Below, piece by piece: positions 25,375 through 34,297 of a DNA stretch of 64,000 nt. The position numbers were made by a program, and so were the translations under genes. Location of the stretch: the NCBI RefSeq assembly GCF_015244745.1, contig NZ_JABCQI010000001.1:248001-312000 (forward strand), written 5' to 3'. The notes beneath the pieces were generated by a model. The model was not told where the DNA came from. It saw only the letters and a program-made list of their open reading frames with translations, and did no database searches. The first letter of the stretch is position 1, and each line of letters opens with the position of its first letter. Source of the DNA: Gluconobacter cadivus (GTDB lineage Bacteria; Pseudomonadota; Alphaproteobacteria; Acetobacterales; Acetobacteraceae).

Positions 25375-27591
25375 TCAGCGACCTCCCCGACCGCGTTTTT
25401 TCTTGGCCGGATCATACCCTCCCCCGCCCGGTCCCAGAGGAACAGGCGTCTTCGGAGCCTTTCGGGCACCCGGACGTCCAGCAGTCGAGTTGGCAATCGG
25501 CGGCGGCTCCAGCCCCATATCGATCGCTTCCAGACGCTTGACCTCGTCGCGCAACCGGGCTGCCTGTTCGAAGTCCAGATTGGCCGCAGCCTCGCGCATC
25601 CGTTTTTCCAGATCCTGAATCGTCGCGGGCAGCGATTTGCCAACAAACTGCTCCGTATCGCCAGAGCCGTCTGGTGCTACCGTCACATAATCCTGCTCGA
25701 ACACCGAGGACAGCGCATCGCCGATCTTCGACCGCACCGTCATCGGCGTAATTCCGTGCGCCTCGTTCCATTCCGTTTGCTTGGCCCGGCGCCGCGCCGT
25801 CTCCTCGATCGCGTATTTCAGACTGTCCGTCATCTTGTCCGCATAAAGCAGCACACGCCCATCGACGTTACGCGCCGCACGCCCGATCGTCTGGATCAGC
25901 GATGTTTTGGACCGTAGGAATCCTTCCTTATCGGCGTCGAGAATGGCCACAACCGAACATTCCGGAATATCCAGCCCCTCACGCAGCAGGTTAATCCCCA
26001 CCAGCACATCGAAGGCCCCAAGACGCAGATCACGGATGATCTCGATCCGCTCCAGCGTATCCACGTCCGAGTGCAGATACCGGACCTTGACGCCCGCCTC
26101 ACCCAGATAATCCGTCAAATCCTCGGCCATCCGCTTGGTCAGCGTCGTGACCAGAACCCGCCCGCCCTTGCTGATCGCGTCCCGACATTCATGCAGCAGA
26201 TCATCGACCTGCCCCTCGACCGGACGCACAACCGTCACCGGATCGATCAGTCCCGTCGGACGAATGATCTGCTCGGCAAACACGCCGCCAGTCTGTTCCA
26301 TTTCCCACGGCCCCGGCGTCGCGGAGACGAAAATCGACTGCGGTCGGAATGCGTTCCATTCCCCGAAAGCCAGTGGGCGGTTGTCGATACAGGACGGCAG
26401 ACGGAACCCGTAATCTGACAGCACGCTTTTCCGCGCCCTGTCCCCACGCTCCATCCCGCCGATCTGCGGCACCGTGACATGACTTTCATCCACGATCAGC
26501 AGCGCATCTTCCGGCAGATATTCGAACAATGTCGGCGGAGGATCGCCCGGACCACGCCCGGACAGATAGCGCGAGTAGTTCTCGATCCCCTTACACGCAC
26601 CCGTCGTCTCGATCATTTCCAGATCGAACGTGGTGCGCTGCGACAGACGCTCCGCCTCCAGCAGCTTTCCGTCCTCGGTGAACTGCTGGAGACGCCCGCG
26701 AAGTTCGTTCTTGATCCCGATCATCGCCTGATTGAGCGTGGGACGCGGCGTTACGTAATGCGAGTTCGCATAGACGCTGATTTCCGCCAGATCCGCCGTC
26801 TTGTTTCCCGTCAGCGGATCGAACTCCACGATCTGATCGATCTCGTCGCCAAAAAGCGACACGCGCCAGGCCCGGTCCTCGTTCTGCACCGGAAAAATGT
26901 CGATCTGCTCACCCCGCACCCGGAACGTCCCGCGCTCGAACGCCGCATCATTGCGCCGGTACTGCAACTCCACCAATGCCTTGATCAGCCGCTCGCGATC
27001 GATAGAACCGCCAACCTCAAGCCGCACCACCATTTTCGAATATGTCTCGACCGACCCGATACCGTAAATACAGGACACAGACGCCACGATGATAACGTCA
27101 TTGCGCTCCAGCAGCGCCTGCGTGGCCGCATGGCGCATCCGGTCGATCTGCTCATTAATCTGGCTGTCTTTTTCAATATACGTATCCGACCGCGGCACGT
27201 AGGCCTCCGGCTGATAGTAATCGTAGTACGACACGAAATATTCGACCGCATTATCCGGAAAGAACTGCTTCATCTCCCCATAAAGCTGCGCCGCGAGCGT
27301 CTTATTCGGAGCCAGAATAAGCGTCGGCTTCTGCGTCGCCTCAATGACTTTCGCCATGCTGAACGTCTTGCCCGAGCCCGTGACACCCAGCAGGACCTGA
27401 TCCCGCTCGCCGCCCTCAACGCCCTGCACAAGCTCCGAAATCGCCGTCGGCTGATCGCCCGCGGGCTCGTAATCCGACTTAACGACAAGCCTGCGCGTTT
27501 TGGGTTTGACGGGCTGCCTCTCAGGGAGAAACTGCGTCAGAGGCATGGAGGCAGCATTGCGAATGGAAGAGGTCGGTTTTTTGGCCATCAT
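25375..27591 (-). CDS. uvrB: excinuclease ABC subunit B
   Basis: DNA damage verification helicase of nucleotide excision repair. Domains in order are [19 protein letters not shown], Walker [16 protein letters not shown], the damage-loading beta-hairpin region [24 protein letters not shown]-like [13 protein letters not shown], helicase C motifs [13 protein letters not shown] and [11 protein letters not shown], and the UvrC-binding UVR motif [22 protein letters not shown]-terminal Gly/Lys-rich tail ends the protein. Start at the MM pair (27591/27588) is a best guess; an in-frame ATG at 27657 exists, and the first 40 residues are not conserved. Followed by greB with a one-base gap. Confidence 0.94.
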   Translation of the reverse strand: MMAKKPTSSIRNAASMPLTQFLPERQPVKPKTRRLVVKSDYEPAGDQPTAISELVQGVEGGERDQVLLGVTGSGKTFSMAKVIEATQKPTLILAPNKTLAAQLYGEMKQFFPDNAVEYFVSYYDYYQPEAYVPRSDTYIEKDSQINEQIDRMRHAATQALLERNDVIIVASVSCIYGIGSVETYSKMVVRLEVGGSIDRERLIKALVELQYRRNDAAFERGTFRVRGEQIDIFPVQNEDRAWRVSLFGDEIDQIVEFDPLTGNKTADLAEISVYANSHYVTPRPTLNQAMIGIKNELRGRLQQFTEDGKLLEAERLSQRTTFDLEMIETTGACKGIENYSRYLSGRGPGDPPPTLFEYLPEDALLIVDESHVTVPQIGGMERGDRARKSVLSDYGFRLPSCIDNRPLAFGEWNAFRPQSIFVSATPGPWEMEQTGGVFAEQIIRPTGLIDPVTVVRPVEGQVDDLLHECRDAISKGGRVLVTTLTKRMAEDLTDYLGEAGVKVRYLHSDVDTLERIEIIRDLRLGAFDVLVGINLLREGLDIPECSVVAILDADKEGFLRSKTSLIQTIGRAARNVDGRVLLYADKMTDSLKYAIEETARRRAKQTEWNEAHGITPMTVRSKIGDALSSVFEQDYVTVAPDGSGDTEQFVGKSLPATIQDLEKRMREAAANLDFEQAARLRDEVKRLEAIDMGLEPPPIANSTAGRPGARKAPKTPVPLGPGGGGYDPAKKKRGRGGR

Positions 27592-27757
27592 CGCAAGATG
27601 GGAAACCGCGCGACACAGGGCAAGGGGCATCTGCACAGAGGCCTCTCCGGACAACATTTCGCCCGCATATCTTTATGACATTTTATTGCTGAAAGGGATG
27701 GAGAGACTCGCCGTCCGGCGTTATCAACGCCCATGTCTCTTTGAAGGAAAAGCCGTC

Positions 27758-28171
27758 ATGGACGTCCAAACGATCGAACAGACCTATATCCAGCTCCAGC
27801 AGCAGGCCCAGCAGACCGCGCAGGCACTTCAGGCTCTCGGGTCCAAGATGCAGACTGCTGTCCAGAGCGGTGACATGCAGGCCCGGGAATGGTCTCTCGA
27901 CCTGCGTGAACTCGCCCTCGCCTTTCAGGCGGAACAGCAGCAGGTCACGAATCTTCTGCAGCAGCTTCACGCAGCCCTGTCCAACGCGCAGCCCGATGAC
28001 GGCACATCAACGACCTATCAAGCCCCGACGCAGCAGATCCCCGTCCAACCGGTTCAGGCCCTGCCCGACAACAATTTCATTTCCGATATCCTCAATTCCG
28101 GCTTTGCCCGCTCGGTCGAAGCTGGCGCAGGGTTCAGCATTGGCAACGACCTTATCAAGGAAATCTTCTGA
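27758..28171 (+). CDS. glutamine-rich helical protein, unknown function
   Basis: A 137-residue protein. The ATG at 27758 has GAAGGAA nearby. The N-terminal half (IEQTYIQLQQQAQQTAQALQ through QAEQQQVTNLLQQLHAAL) is strongly helical, Gln-rich and heptad-like, suggesting a coiled coil. The C-terminal half has a Pro/Gln linker and a segment NNFISDILNSGFARSVEAGA with hydrophobic spacing. No signal peptide, no membrane helix, no family that I recognise. Divergent from uvrB; the AT-rich block lies downstream. Confidence 0.6.
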   Translation: MDVQTIEQTYIQLQQQAQQTAQALQALGSKMQTAVQSGDMQAREWSLDLRELALAFQAEQQQVTNLLQQLHAALSNAQPDDGTSTTYQAPTQQIPVQPVQALPDNNFISDILNSGFARSVEAGAGFSIGNDLIKEIF

Positions 28172-28501
28172 TTTTCCGTACATTCTGACACGCTCTATTG
28201 CGCAAAGTCATGATCAGGCCCGACTTGCTAACGGGCCAGACTCTAGCAATCTTTAAAACGAAAAGCTTTTTACCGACCGCTCCAACATATAATGAGTGAA
28301 AAATATCCAATAAGCTAATAATATAATTTGTCTCTTACGATATTTGATAATTATATTCCGAATTGTTTTTTATTTATAAAATTCTCTCCGGAATCTTCGG
28401 CGCAACAATTCGTTTCATATGTGATGTATTTGCCAGCCCCACTGGAATTATGACTTATTGTTTAATAAACATATTGCAGTGTTTCAATTCGATGACATAG
28501 C
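28172..28501. other. AT-rich intergenic region upstream of the TonB receptor
   Basis: No gene is seen. A GC-rich hairpin (GGCCCG 28217-28222 with CGGGCC 28232-28237) near the left end may terminate the preceding gene. From about 28250 to 28500 the sequence is strikingly AT-rich compared with the rest of the window. It contains a Fur-like 15-mer at 28345-28359 and several TATAAT-like hexamers. It most likely holds the promoter and regulatory sites of the receptor gene. Confidence 0.6.
28345..28359. promoter_or_regulatory. candidate Fur box upstream of the TonB-dependent receptor
   Basis: TGATAATTATATTCC matches the Fur 7-1-7 consensus at 11 of 14 specified positions, with a perfect left half. 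It lies about 145 bp before the receptor start. The AT-rich context raises the chance of accidental matches, so support is moderate; iron uptake receptors are classic Fur targets. Confidence 0.4.
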
Positions 28502-30955
28502 GTGAATTCCAGAATTTTCATGAACAGGAACTGGAACCCGCTCGTGCAGTCAGCCTTGGGACGATATCTTTTATCCGGTGTCGCATTGATCGGCCTTCTG
28601 GTCAGCCCGACGCGGGCCGCCAGCACTACGCACAAAACACATCCGCATCATGCAAACCACGCCAGGACCACGACGCCTGCACACCGCGCACTCCCGACGC
28701 ATAAACATGCAACAGTGGCATCCGGCACTGAAGACATGACGGTTCATGCACAGCGCAGAGGCTCGCATAGTGCGGTGGAAGTCGTCACACGTGAGACAAT
28801 GGATCATTTCGTCGCCGGCACAAGCCCGATGCAGATCCTTGCTCTGACGACACCTGGCGCAAACTTTGCCTCCGATGATGCTTTCGGACTCGATACAGTC
28901 GCCAATACCCTCTATGTCCGGGGCTTCAATCAAACCCAGCTCGGTGTCTCGCTCGACGGGATCCCGATGGGTGGACAGGGCTTCCACAACTGGAACGGCC
29001 TCGGTGTCGACCAGATGGAAATTCAGGAAAACATCACCAGCCTGACCATGTCTCAGGGCGCAGGCGCACTGGACACGCCATCAGCCCAGACGCTTGGCGG
29101 TGCCATTACCTTTACTTCTGCAGACCCTTCCGACAAGGCAGGCGGTCAGATCAGCCAGCTTTTCGGCAGTTATAACGGCTTCAGAACTTTCGGGCGTGTA
29201 GATAGTGGCAAGCTGAATTCCAGCGGCACCAAATTTTACGCTGCCTATGCCCGAACCGATCAGGATCTCTGGAAAGGATATGGCGATCAGCAGGAACAGC
29301 AGGCCAATTTCAAACTGGTCCAGCCCGTTGGCGATCGCGGCAAAATTACGGCAGTTTTCGACTATTCAAACTTTGAACAGTACAATTATCTCAGCCTGAC
29401 CAAGAACATGTGGCAGAAGATGGGGCGCAATACGACCTATCTGAAACCCAACTATGCTCTTGCCAAAGAATACGCCTATTATGCCCAGAATGGCGGCGTC
29501 CCGGCTGGTCTTGAAGGCGTTCTGTCCAACGATGAAATTGGCGATTACGCTTACGACGGCACCCAGACCCAGCGGAACTATCTCTCTGCCATCACGGGTG
29601 AGTTCCAGCTGTTCCCCAACGTCACATCCAAGACAATCGCTTACGCCCACGTCTCGAACGGCGATTACAGCGCCACGAACCCGTTCCTGACCTCCCCGAC
29701 CTCACAGGTTCCCATGGCGATGGAAACCGGCCATCCCGACGTTCGACGTCTCGGTTTTGTCCAGAATTTTGATATCCATGCCGGTCATAACAACGATATC
29801 AAAACCGGCATCTGGTACGAAAACGACCGCTTTAACTACCCGATGATGATGTATGAAGACGGCGTCGATACACCGCATTCCTCCATCTCCAACTTCAAGA
29901 ACGGAACAACCTGGTGGGCAGACTCCTTTAACACCAATACATTTCAGTTCTATTTGCAGGATACATACCACATCATCCCGGGCATGACCGTTGAGGCAGG
30001 CTTCCGCTCCCTGCTGCAAACGACGCATGGCGGAACCAGCGTCGACAACACAAGCACGCTGTCCTCATGGGGCGTCTATTACAGCCATCCTGCTTCCGGT
30101 AATCTGACGGCAGCGAATGCGTTCCTTCCGCATTTCAACTTCGACTATCATTTCCTGAATCAGCACGAAGTCTATTTCGATATTGCTGAAAACATGCGCG
30201 CTTATGATTACTCCGCCCAGAGTTCCAGCGGATCGCCCTGGTCCGGTCTTGGAAGCGCGGCCAACCCGGCACAGACCGTCTTTGACGAGAACAAGAAATC
30301 CCTGCGTCCGGAGCGGACCTGGAACTATGTGGTCGGCTACCGTTTCAACTCCCACTTCTTCTCCGGAAGTGCCGATTTCTACCACACCGATTATTATAAC
30401 CGCCTTGCCGCCATCACCAGCGGATCAACCGGCAACACCTACAGCGCATTCATGAATGTGGGTCGTGAAACCATGAATGGCGCAGACGTCGCAGGTACGT
30501 TCCGCCCGCTGCCCGGTCTGGCCATCACCAACAGCTTCAGCTGGAACGATGCCACCTACGAAGACACGCATCTGCCGTATAATGGCGGTTATGTCAGCAT
30601 CAAGGGCAAGCAGCAGGTCTATTACCCGAAGTTCATGTACAAGGCTGACGTGAGCTACACATGGCATCACGCAACCTTCAACTTCAACACGACGTACACC
30701 AGCGCACGTCAGATGACCTACACCAACGACGAGCAGATCCCTGCTTACTGGACATCAAACCTCAACGTTGCCTACGATTTCGGAAAGGTGGGCTTTGCCC
30801 AGAACCTGAAAACGTCGTTTGGCATCACCAATCTCTACAATCAGAACTATATCGGCGGCGTGTACGGCGCAGCCTCGGTTGCTGGCGATGACAACGCAAA
30901 CCTGTTTGTCGCAGCGCCGCGCGAATTCTTCGGAACGATTGCAGCCCAGTTCTGA
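28502..30955 (+). CDS. TonB-dependent outer-membrane receptor with histidine-rich N-terminus
   Basis: A protein of 817 residues. A signal peptide ends near TRA-A (about 39). Residues 44-69 carry eight histidines, followed by a TonB box EDMTVHA (77-83). The plug domain has NTLYVRGFNQTQLGVSLDGIP and GALDTPSAQTLGGAITFT. A 22-strand-type barrel ends with the aromatic-terminated REFFGTIAAQF. Such receptors import ferric siderophores or other scarce ligands using TonB energy. The GTG at 28502 is the longest start; the ATG at 28520 is an alternative. Neither has a strong ribosome site. Ligand unknown. No tonB/exbBD genes nearby. Confidence 0.85.
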   Translation: MNSRIFMNRNWNPLVQSALGRYLLSGVALIGLLVSPTRAASTTHKTHPHHANHARTTTPAHRALPTHKHATVASGTEDMTVHAQRRGSHSAVEVVTRETMDHFVAGTSPMQILALTTPGANFASDDAFGLDTVANTLYVRGFNQTQLGVSLDGIPMGGQGFHNWNGLGVDQMEIQENITSLTMSQGAGALDTPSAQTLGGAITFTSADPSDKAGGQISQLFGSYNGFRTFGRVDSGKLNSSGTKFYAAYARTDQDLWKGYGDQQEQQANFKLVQPVGDRGKITAVFDYSNFEQYNYLSLTKNMWQKMGRNTTYLKPNYALAKEYAYYAQNGGVPAGLEGVLSNDEIGDYAYDGTQTQRNYLSAITGEFQLFPNVTSKTIAYAHVSNGDYSATNPFLTSPTSQVPMAMETGHPDVRRLGFVQNFDIHAGHNNDIKTGIWYENDRFNYPMMMYEDGVDTPHSSISNFKNGTTWWADSFNTNTFQFYLQDTYHIIPGMTVEAGFRSLLQTTHGGTSVDNTSTLSSWGVYYSHPASGNLTAANAFLPHFNFDYHFLNQHEVYFDIAENMRAYDYSAQSSSGSPWSGLGSAANPAQTVFDENKKSLRPERTWNYVVGYRFNSHFFSGSADFYHTDYYNRLAAITSGSTGNTYSAFMNVGRETMNGADVAGTFRPLPGLAITNSFSWNDATYEDTHLPYNGGYVSIKGKQQVYYPKFMYKADVSYTWHHATFNFNTTYTSARQMTYTNDEQIPAYWTSNLNVAYDFGKVGFAQNLKTSFGITNLYNQNYIGGVYGAASVAGDDNANLFVAAPREFFGTIAAQF

Positions 30956-30975
30956 ACCGTTATCAGCACTCCAGA

Positions 30976-31017
30976 AACAGAAAGGGCGCTTCCTGCAAAG
31001 GAAGCGCCCTTTCTGTT
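30976..31017. terminator. bidirectional terminator between the receptor and the UbiB-family gene
   Basis: AACAGAAAGGGCGCTTCC (30976-30993) pairs perfectly over 18 bp with GGAAGCGCCCTTTCTGTT (31000-31017) around a six-base loop. It serves both convergent genes. Confidence 0.85.
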
Positions 31018-31028
31018 GGCTGAACCCC

Positions 31029-32390
31029 TTAAAGTGAAGACAATGCCGGGGGCACCTTCGCTTTTTCCAGAGCTTCTTTCTGACGCGCGGCCAGAACATT
31101 CACATCGAAGCCCTCAATCAGTTCCTCAAACATATTGTGCCAGTTCAACCGTGCCTCCAGACGCAGGAACGCGCTGCCTAGCCCGATCGCGGACCGGTCC
31201 ATCAGCACGAACTCACGCGGCAGCTTCACACCGCCCGTGCGCTTGAGACCATCATAGACTTTCTCAAGAACCTGACGCGCTTCCGCCGGATCGTTGCTTT
31301 CCTGCATGGAGCAGACACGGTCTGTCATGAGTGGACGGTAGAAGAACCGTGCCCATTCATTCAGAATACCCGCCGTCTCACGCGAGATCCCGACGAAGCC
31401 CCACTTGCTGTAAGCATGGAACGCCAGCTCTTCGTTGTTCTCACGCAGCGCCGTGAACAGGTCGATGATCCCTTCCACAAAGCGCGGCGAGAAAATCCGA
31501 ACGGCTCCGAAATCCAGCAGGTTCAGACCATAATCATCCCGCACGGTGAAATTGCCCATATGCGGATCGCCATGAATGACACCGTAGCGATACACCGGCG
31601 TGTACCAGGCCTTGAACAGCGCCGTGGCCATCGCATTGCGATCTTCCAACGGCAGGTTCTCGCCCAGAACAGTCCGCATACTCCGGCCGCTTACCCAGTC
31701 CATCGTCAGCAACCGCCCGGTGGACAGTTCCTCTACCGGAGCGGGAACCGTGACTTCGGGCGTTTCCGAGAGCATGTCCCGATAGAGCCGCAAGTGGCTC
31801 GCTTCCCGCCGGTAATCCAGCTCTTCGCGCAGTCGGTCCGCAAGTTCGGTGTAAACCTCGTCCTGCCGGATCGTCGTCTCGAACTGCTTGTAGATACCCA
31901 GTGCGGCGCGGAACTGCCGCAAATCTGAATCCACAGCCGCCTGCATGTCCGGATACTGCAATTTGCACGCCACTTCGCGCCCATCAACCAGACGCGCCCG
32001 GTGCACCTGCCCGAGCGACGCCGCTGCCACGGCTTCATGGCTGAAGGAGCGGAAATGCTTTTCCCAACCCGCACCCAGTTCCGCCTGCATCCGACGGCGC
32101 ACAAAGCTCCAGCCCATCGGCGGCGCGTTGGACTGCAAATGCGCCAGCTCTTCCGCATATTCGTCCGGCAGCGCGCCGGGAATGGTGGAGAGAAGCTGGG
32201 CCGCCTTCATCAGCGGCCCTTTGAGGTTCCCCAACGCCGACTTCAGGCCCTCTGCATGAACGCCCTTGTCTGTCTTGAAGCCCAGACGGTTACCCGCCAT
32301 CCGCGCTGCAATACCGCCGACCGCGCCGGAAGTCCGCGCCATGCGACGCAGTTCCCCCATAAGGCCGGTGTTGTCGAGATCCCTCGCCAT
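31029..32390 (-). CDS. ABC1/UbiB/COQ8 family atypical kinase-like protein
   Basis: A 453-residue protein. The family's N-terminal KxGQ motif appears as KAAQ (62-65) in LKGPLMKAAQLLSTIPG. The alanine-rich nucleotide loop reads AAASLGQVHRAR. The lysine of GREVACKLQYPDM, the REELDYRREA segment and the catalytic VIHGDPHMGNF and NLLDFGAVR motifs follow. COQ8/UbiB proteins support ubiquinone synthesis, although members of this sub-branch are not proven to do so. The start has GGAG close to the ATG, directly after the pepF stop, so the two genes form an operon. Confidence 0.85.
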   Translation of the reverse strand: MARDLDNTGLMGELRRMARTSGAVGGIAARMAGNRLGFKTDKGVHAEGLKSALGNLKGPLMKAAQLLSTIPGALPDEYAEELAHLQSNAPPMGWSFVRRRMQAELGAGWEKHFRSFSHEAVAAASLGQVHRARLVDGREVACKLQYPDMQAAVDSDLRQFRAALGIYKQFETTIRQDEVYTELADRLREELDYRREASHLRLYRDMLSETPEVTVPAPVEELSTGRLLTMDWVSGRSMRTVLGENLPLEDRNAMATALFKAWYTPVYRYGVIHGDPHMGNFTVRDDYGLNLLDFGAVRIFSPRFVEGIIDLFTALRENNEELAFHAYSKWGFVGISRETAGILNEWARFFYRPLMTDRVCSMQESNDPAEARQVLEKVYDGLKRTGGVKLPREFVLMDRSAIGLGSAFLRLEARLNWHNMFEELIEGFDVNVLAARQKEALEKAKVPPALSSL

Positions 32391-32398
32391 GATGCTCC

Positions 32399-34213
32399 TC
32401 AGTCCTCCTGCTCGAGCTGATCGATCAGCCCCGAGATCACATCCAGTCCTTTACGCCAGAAACCCGGATCTGTCGCATCAAGTCCGAACGGCGCGAGCAA
32501 GTCCTTGTGCCGTAGCGTTCCGCCGGCTTCGAGCATGGTGCGATATTTCGCAGCAAAACCCTCGGGTTTTTCCTGATAAACGCCATACAGCGCATTCACC
32601 AGACAATCCCCGAAAGCATACGCATAAACATAGAACGGGGAATGCACGAAATGCGGAATGTAAGACCAGTACAGGTCATAATCTGGTGTGAAGTGGAACA
32701 CGGGCCCCAGACTCCGCACCTGAACCTCACGCCAGATTTCTCCCAGACGCTCCGACGAAAGCTCACCCTTCGCCCGCTCGTCATGGACCTTCACTTCGAA
32801 CTGATAGAACGCGATCTGCCTGACGACCGTGTTCAGCATGTCCTCGACCTTCGCCGCCAGCATATGACGACGACGCTTCGGATCACTCTCCGCATCCAGC
32901 AGGGACTGGAACGTCAGCATTTCGCCAAATACCGATGCCGTCTCGGCCAGCGTTAGAGGCGTATCGGCATTCAGATAACCCTGTTTTTTCCCGGCCAGCG
33001 TCTGATGCACGCCATGCCCCAGTTCATGCGCCAGCGTCATGACATCACGCGGCTGCCCGCGATAATTCATCAGAATATACGGATGCACGGACGGGACGCA
33101 GGAATGGGAGAACGCCCCCGAAGACTTCCCGGCCACGGGTGCGGCATCAATCCACGGATTGGTCAGGAAGTTCTGGACGATCTCGCCCAGAGCCGGATCG
33201 AACCCGGCATAGGCCGTCCGCACGATCTCCTTGCCCTGCTCCCAGTCGATCTGGCGCGTCTCCACACCTGGCAGCGGGGCATTGCGGTCCCAGTGCTCCA
33301 GCTTTTCCAGCCCGAGCCACTTCGCCTTGAGCGCATAATACCGGTGCGCCAGACGCGGATAAGCCTCGTCCACCGCGCCCACCAGCGCATCGACAACCTC
33401 GTCCTCGACCATATTTGCCAGATTGCGCGAACTCGTCGGGCGCGGATAGCCGCGCAGTTTGTCCCCGATCGCCTTATCCTTGGCGAGCGTGTTGGTAATC
33501 ATCGTCAGCAGACGCGAATTCTCGCCCAGAACCGCACTGATCTGCTGCGCCGCAGCCTCGCGCTTCGTACGATCCGCATTCGTCAGCAGGTTGAACGCCT
33601 CGCCCAGCGGCTTTTCCTCGCCGTCGATCGTGACACTCAGCGTCGCCATGGTCTCATCGAACAGCCGGTTCCAGGCATTGCGCCCCGTCACCGACTTGTC
33701 CATCAGCACCTGCTCGACCTCGTCAGAAAGCTGATAGGGCCGGTACATCCGCAGATCCCGCAGATACGCATCCCATTTTCGCATCTCCGGCGCCTCGCAG
33801 ATCCGTGCCAGATCCGCATCCGCAATCCGGTTCAGTTCCAGCGTGAAGAACATCAGATCGGAGGCCACCTCCGTCATGCGCTCCTGCACGCCCTGCGCGA
33901 ACCGCCCCCAGACCGGATCAGTCGTATGCGCCGCAAAGCCAAGGCTGGAGAAAGACCCGATCTTCCCGAGACCTTCTTCAATCGCTTCATATTCGGCAAA
34001 GGCCGCTGCGAGTCCGACACCATTCAGGCTGCCCAGACGCCCTTTGTACGTCTCACAGAAACGGCGCGCCTCCCCCGCCCAGCGATCAAAATCCGCCGCC
34101 AGCACCGGATCTTCCGGCGAGGCATAGAGATCGGACAGGTCCCAGCGGGGCGGCATCTGCTCCCCGGAGGATGAATTGGGCGTGCCGTCAGCGGCAGAAA
34201 AGAGCATGGTCAT
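32399..34213 (-). CDS. pepF: M3 family oligoendopeptidase F
   Basis: A cytosolic zinc metallopeptidase of 604 residues that degrades oligopeptides. The zinc motif HELGH is at 396-400 (TLAHELGHGVHQTL), with the third ligand expected in ETASVFGEMLTF downstream. RWDLSDLYASPEDP at the N-terminus, RNLANMVEDEVVDALV and the C-terminal SPFYVYAYAFGDCLVNALY are family hallmarks. The first ATG (34213) is listed; an in-frame ATG six bases later has better spacing from AAGG. Co-transcribed with the downstream UbiB-family gene. Confidence 0.92.
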   Translation of the reverse strand: MTMLFSAADGTPNSSSGEQMPPRWDLSDLYASPEDPVLAADFDRWAGEARRFCETYKGRLGSLNGVGLAAAFAEYEAIEEGLGKIGSFSSLGFAAHTTDPVWGRFAQGVQERMTEVASDLMFFTLELNRIADADLARICEAPEMRKWDAYLRDLRMYRPYQLSDEVEQVLMDKSVTGRNAWNRLFDETMATLSVTIDGEEKPLGEAFNLLTNADRTKREAAAQQISAVLGENSRLLTMITNTLAKDKAIGDKLRGYPRPTSSRNLANMVEDEVVDALVGAVDEAYPRLAHRYYALKAKWLGLEKLEHWDRNAPLPGVETRQIDWEQGKEIVRTAYAGFDPALGEIVQNFLTNPWIDAAPVAGKSSGAFSHSCVPSVHPYILMNYRGQPRDVMTLAHELGHGVHQTLAGKKQGYLNADTPLTLAETASVFGEMLTFQSLLDAESDPKRRRHMLAAKVEDMLNTVVRQIAFYQFEVKVHDERAKGELSSERLGEIWREVQVRSLGPVFHFTPDYDLYWSYIPHFVHSPFYVYAYAFGDCLVNALYGVYQEKPEGFAAKYRTMLEAGGTLRHKDLLAPFGLDATDPGFWRKGLDVISGLIDQLEQED

Positions 34214-34297
34214 ACCTTGACCTTAGAGCCACAATCCGCGCCGTCAAACGGGATGTTGATGACAAATCTGTAGTATAAAATCGCCTCTCGGAGCCTA

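Noticed and set aside
25374-25646. N-terminal extension of greB into uvrB
   Set aside because: The extension is a different frame of the conserved uvrB UVR region; GreB homology begins at the ATG at 25373.
26479-27678. 399-codon plus-strand frame antisense to uvrB
   Set aside because: Same GC-skew artefact. The product is Arg/Leu/His-rich without family features, and uvrB is well supported.
33005-34174. 389-codon plus-strand frame antisense to the M3 peptidase gene
   Set aside because: Shadow frame; the real gene has an HELGH motif and full-length homology.
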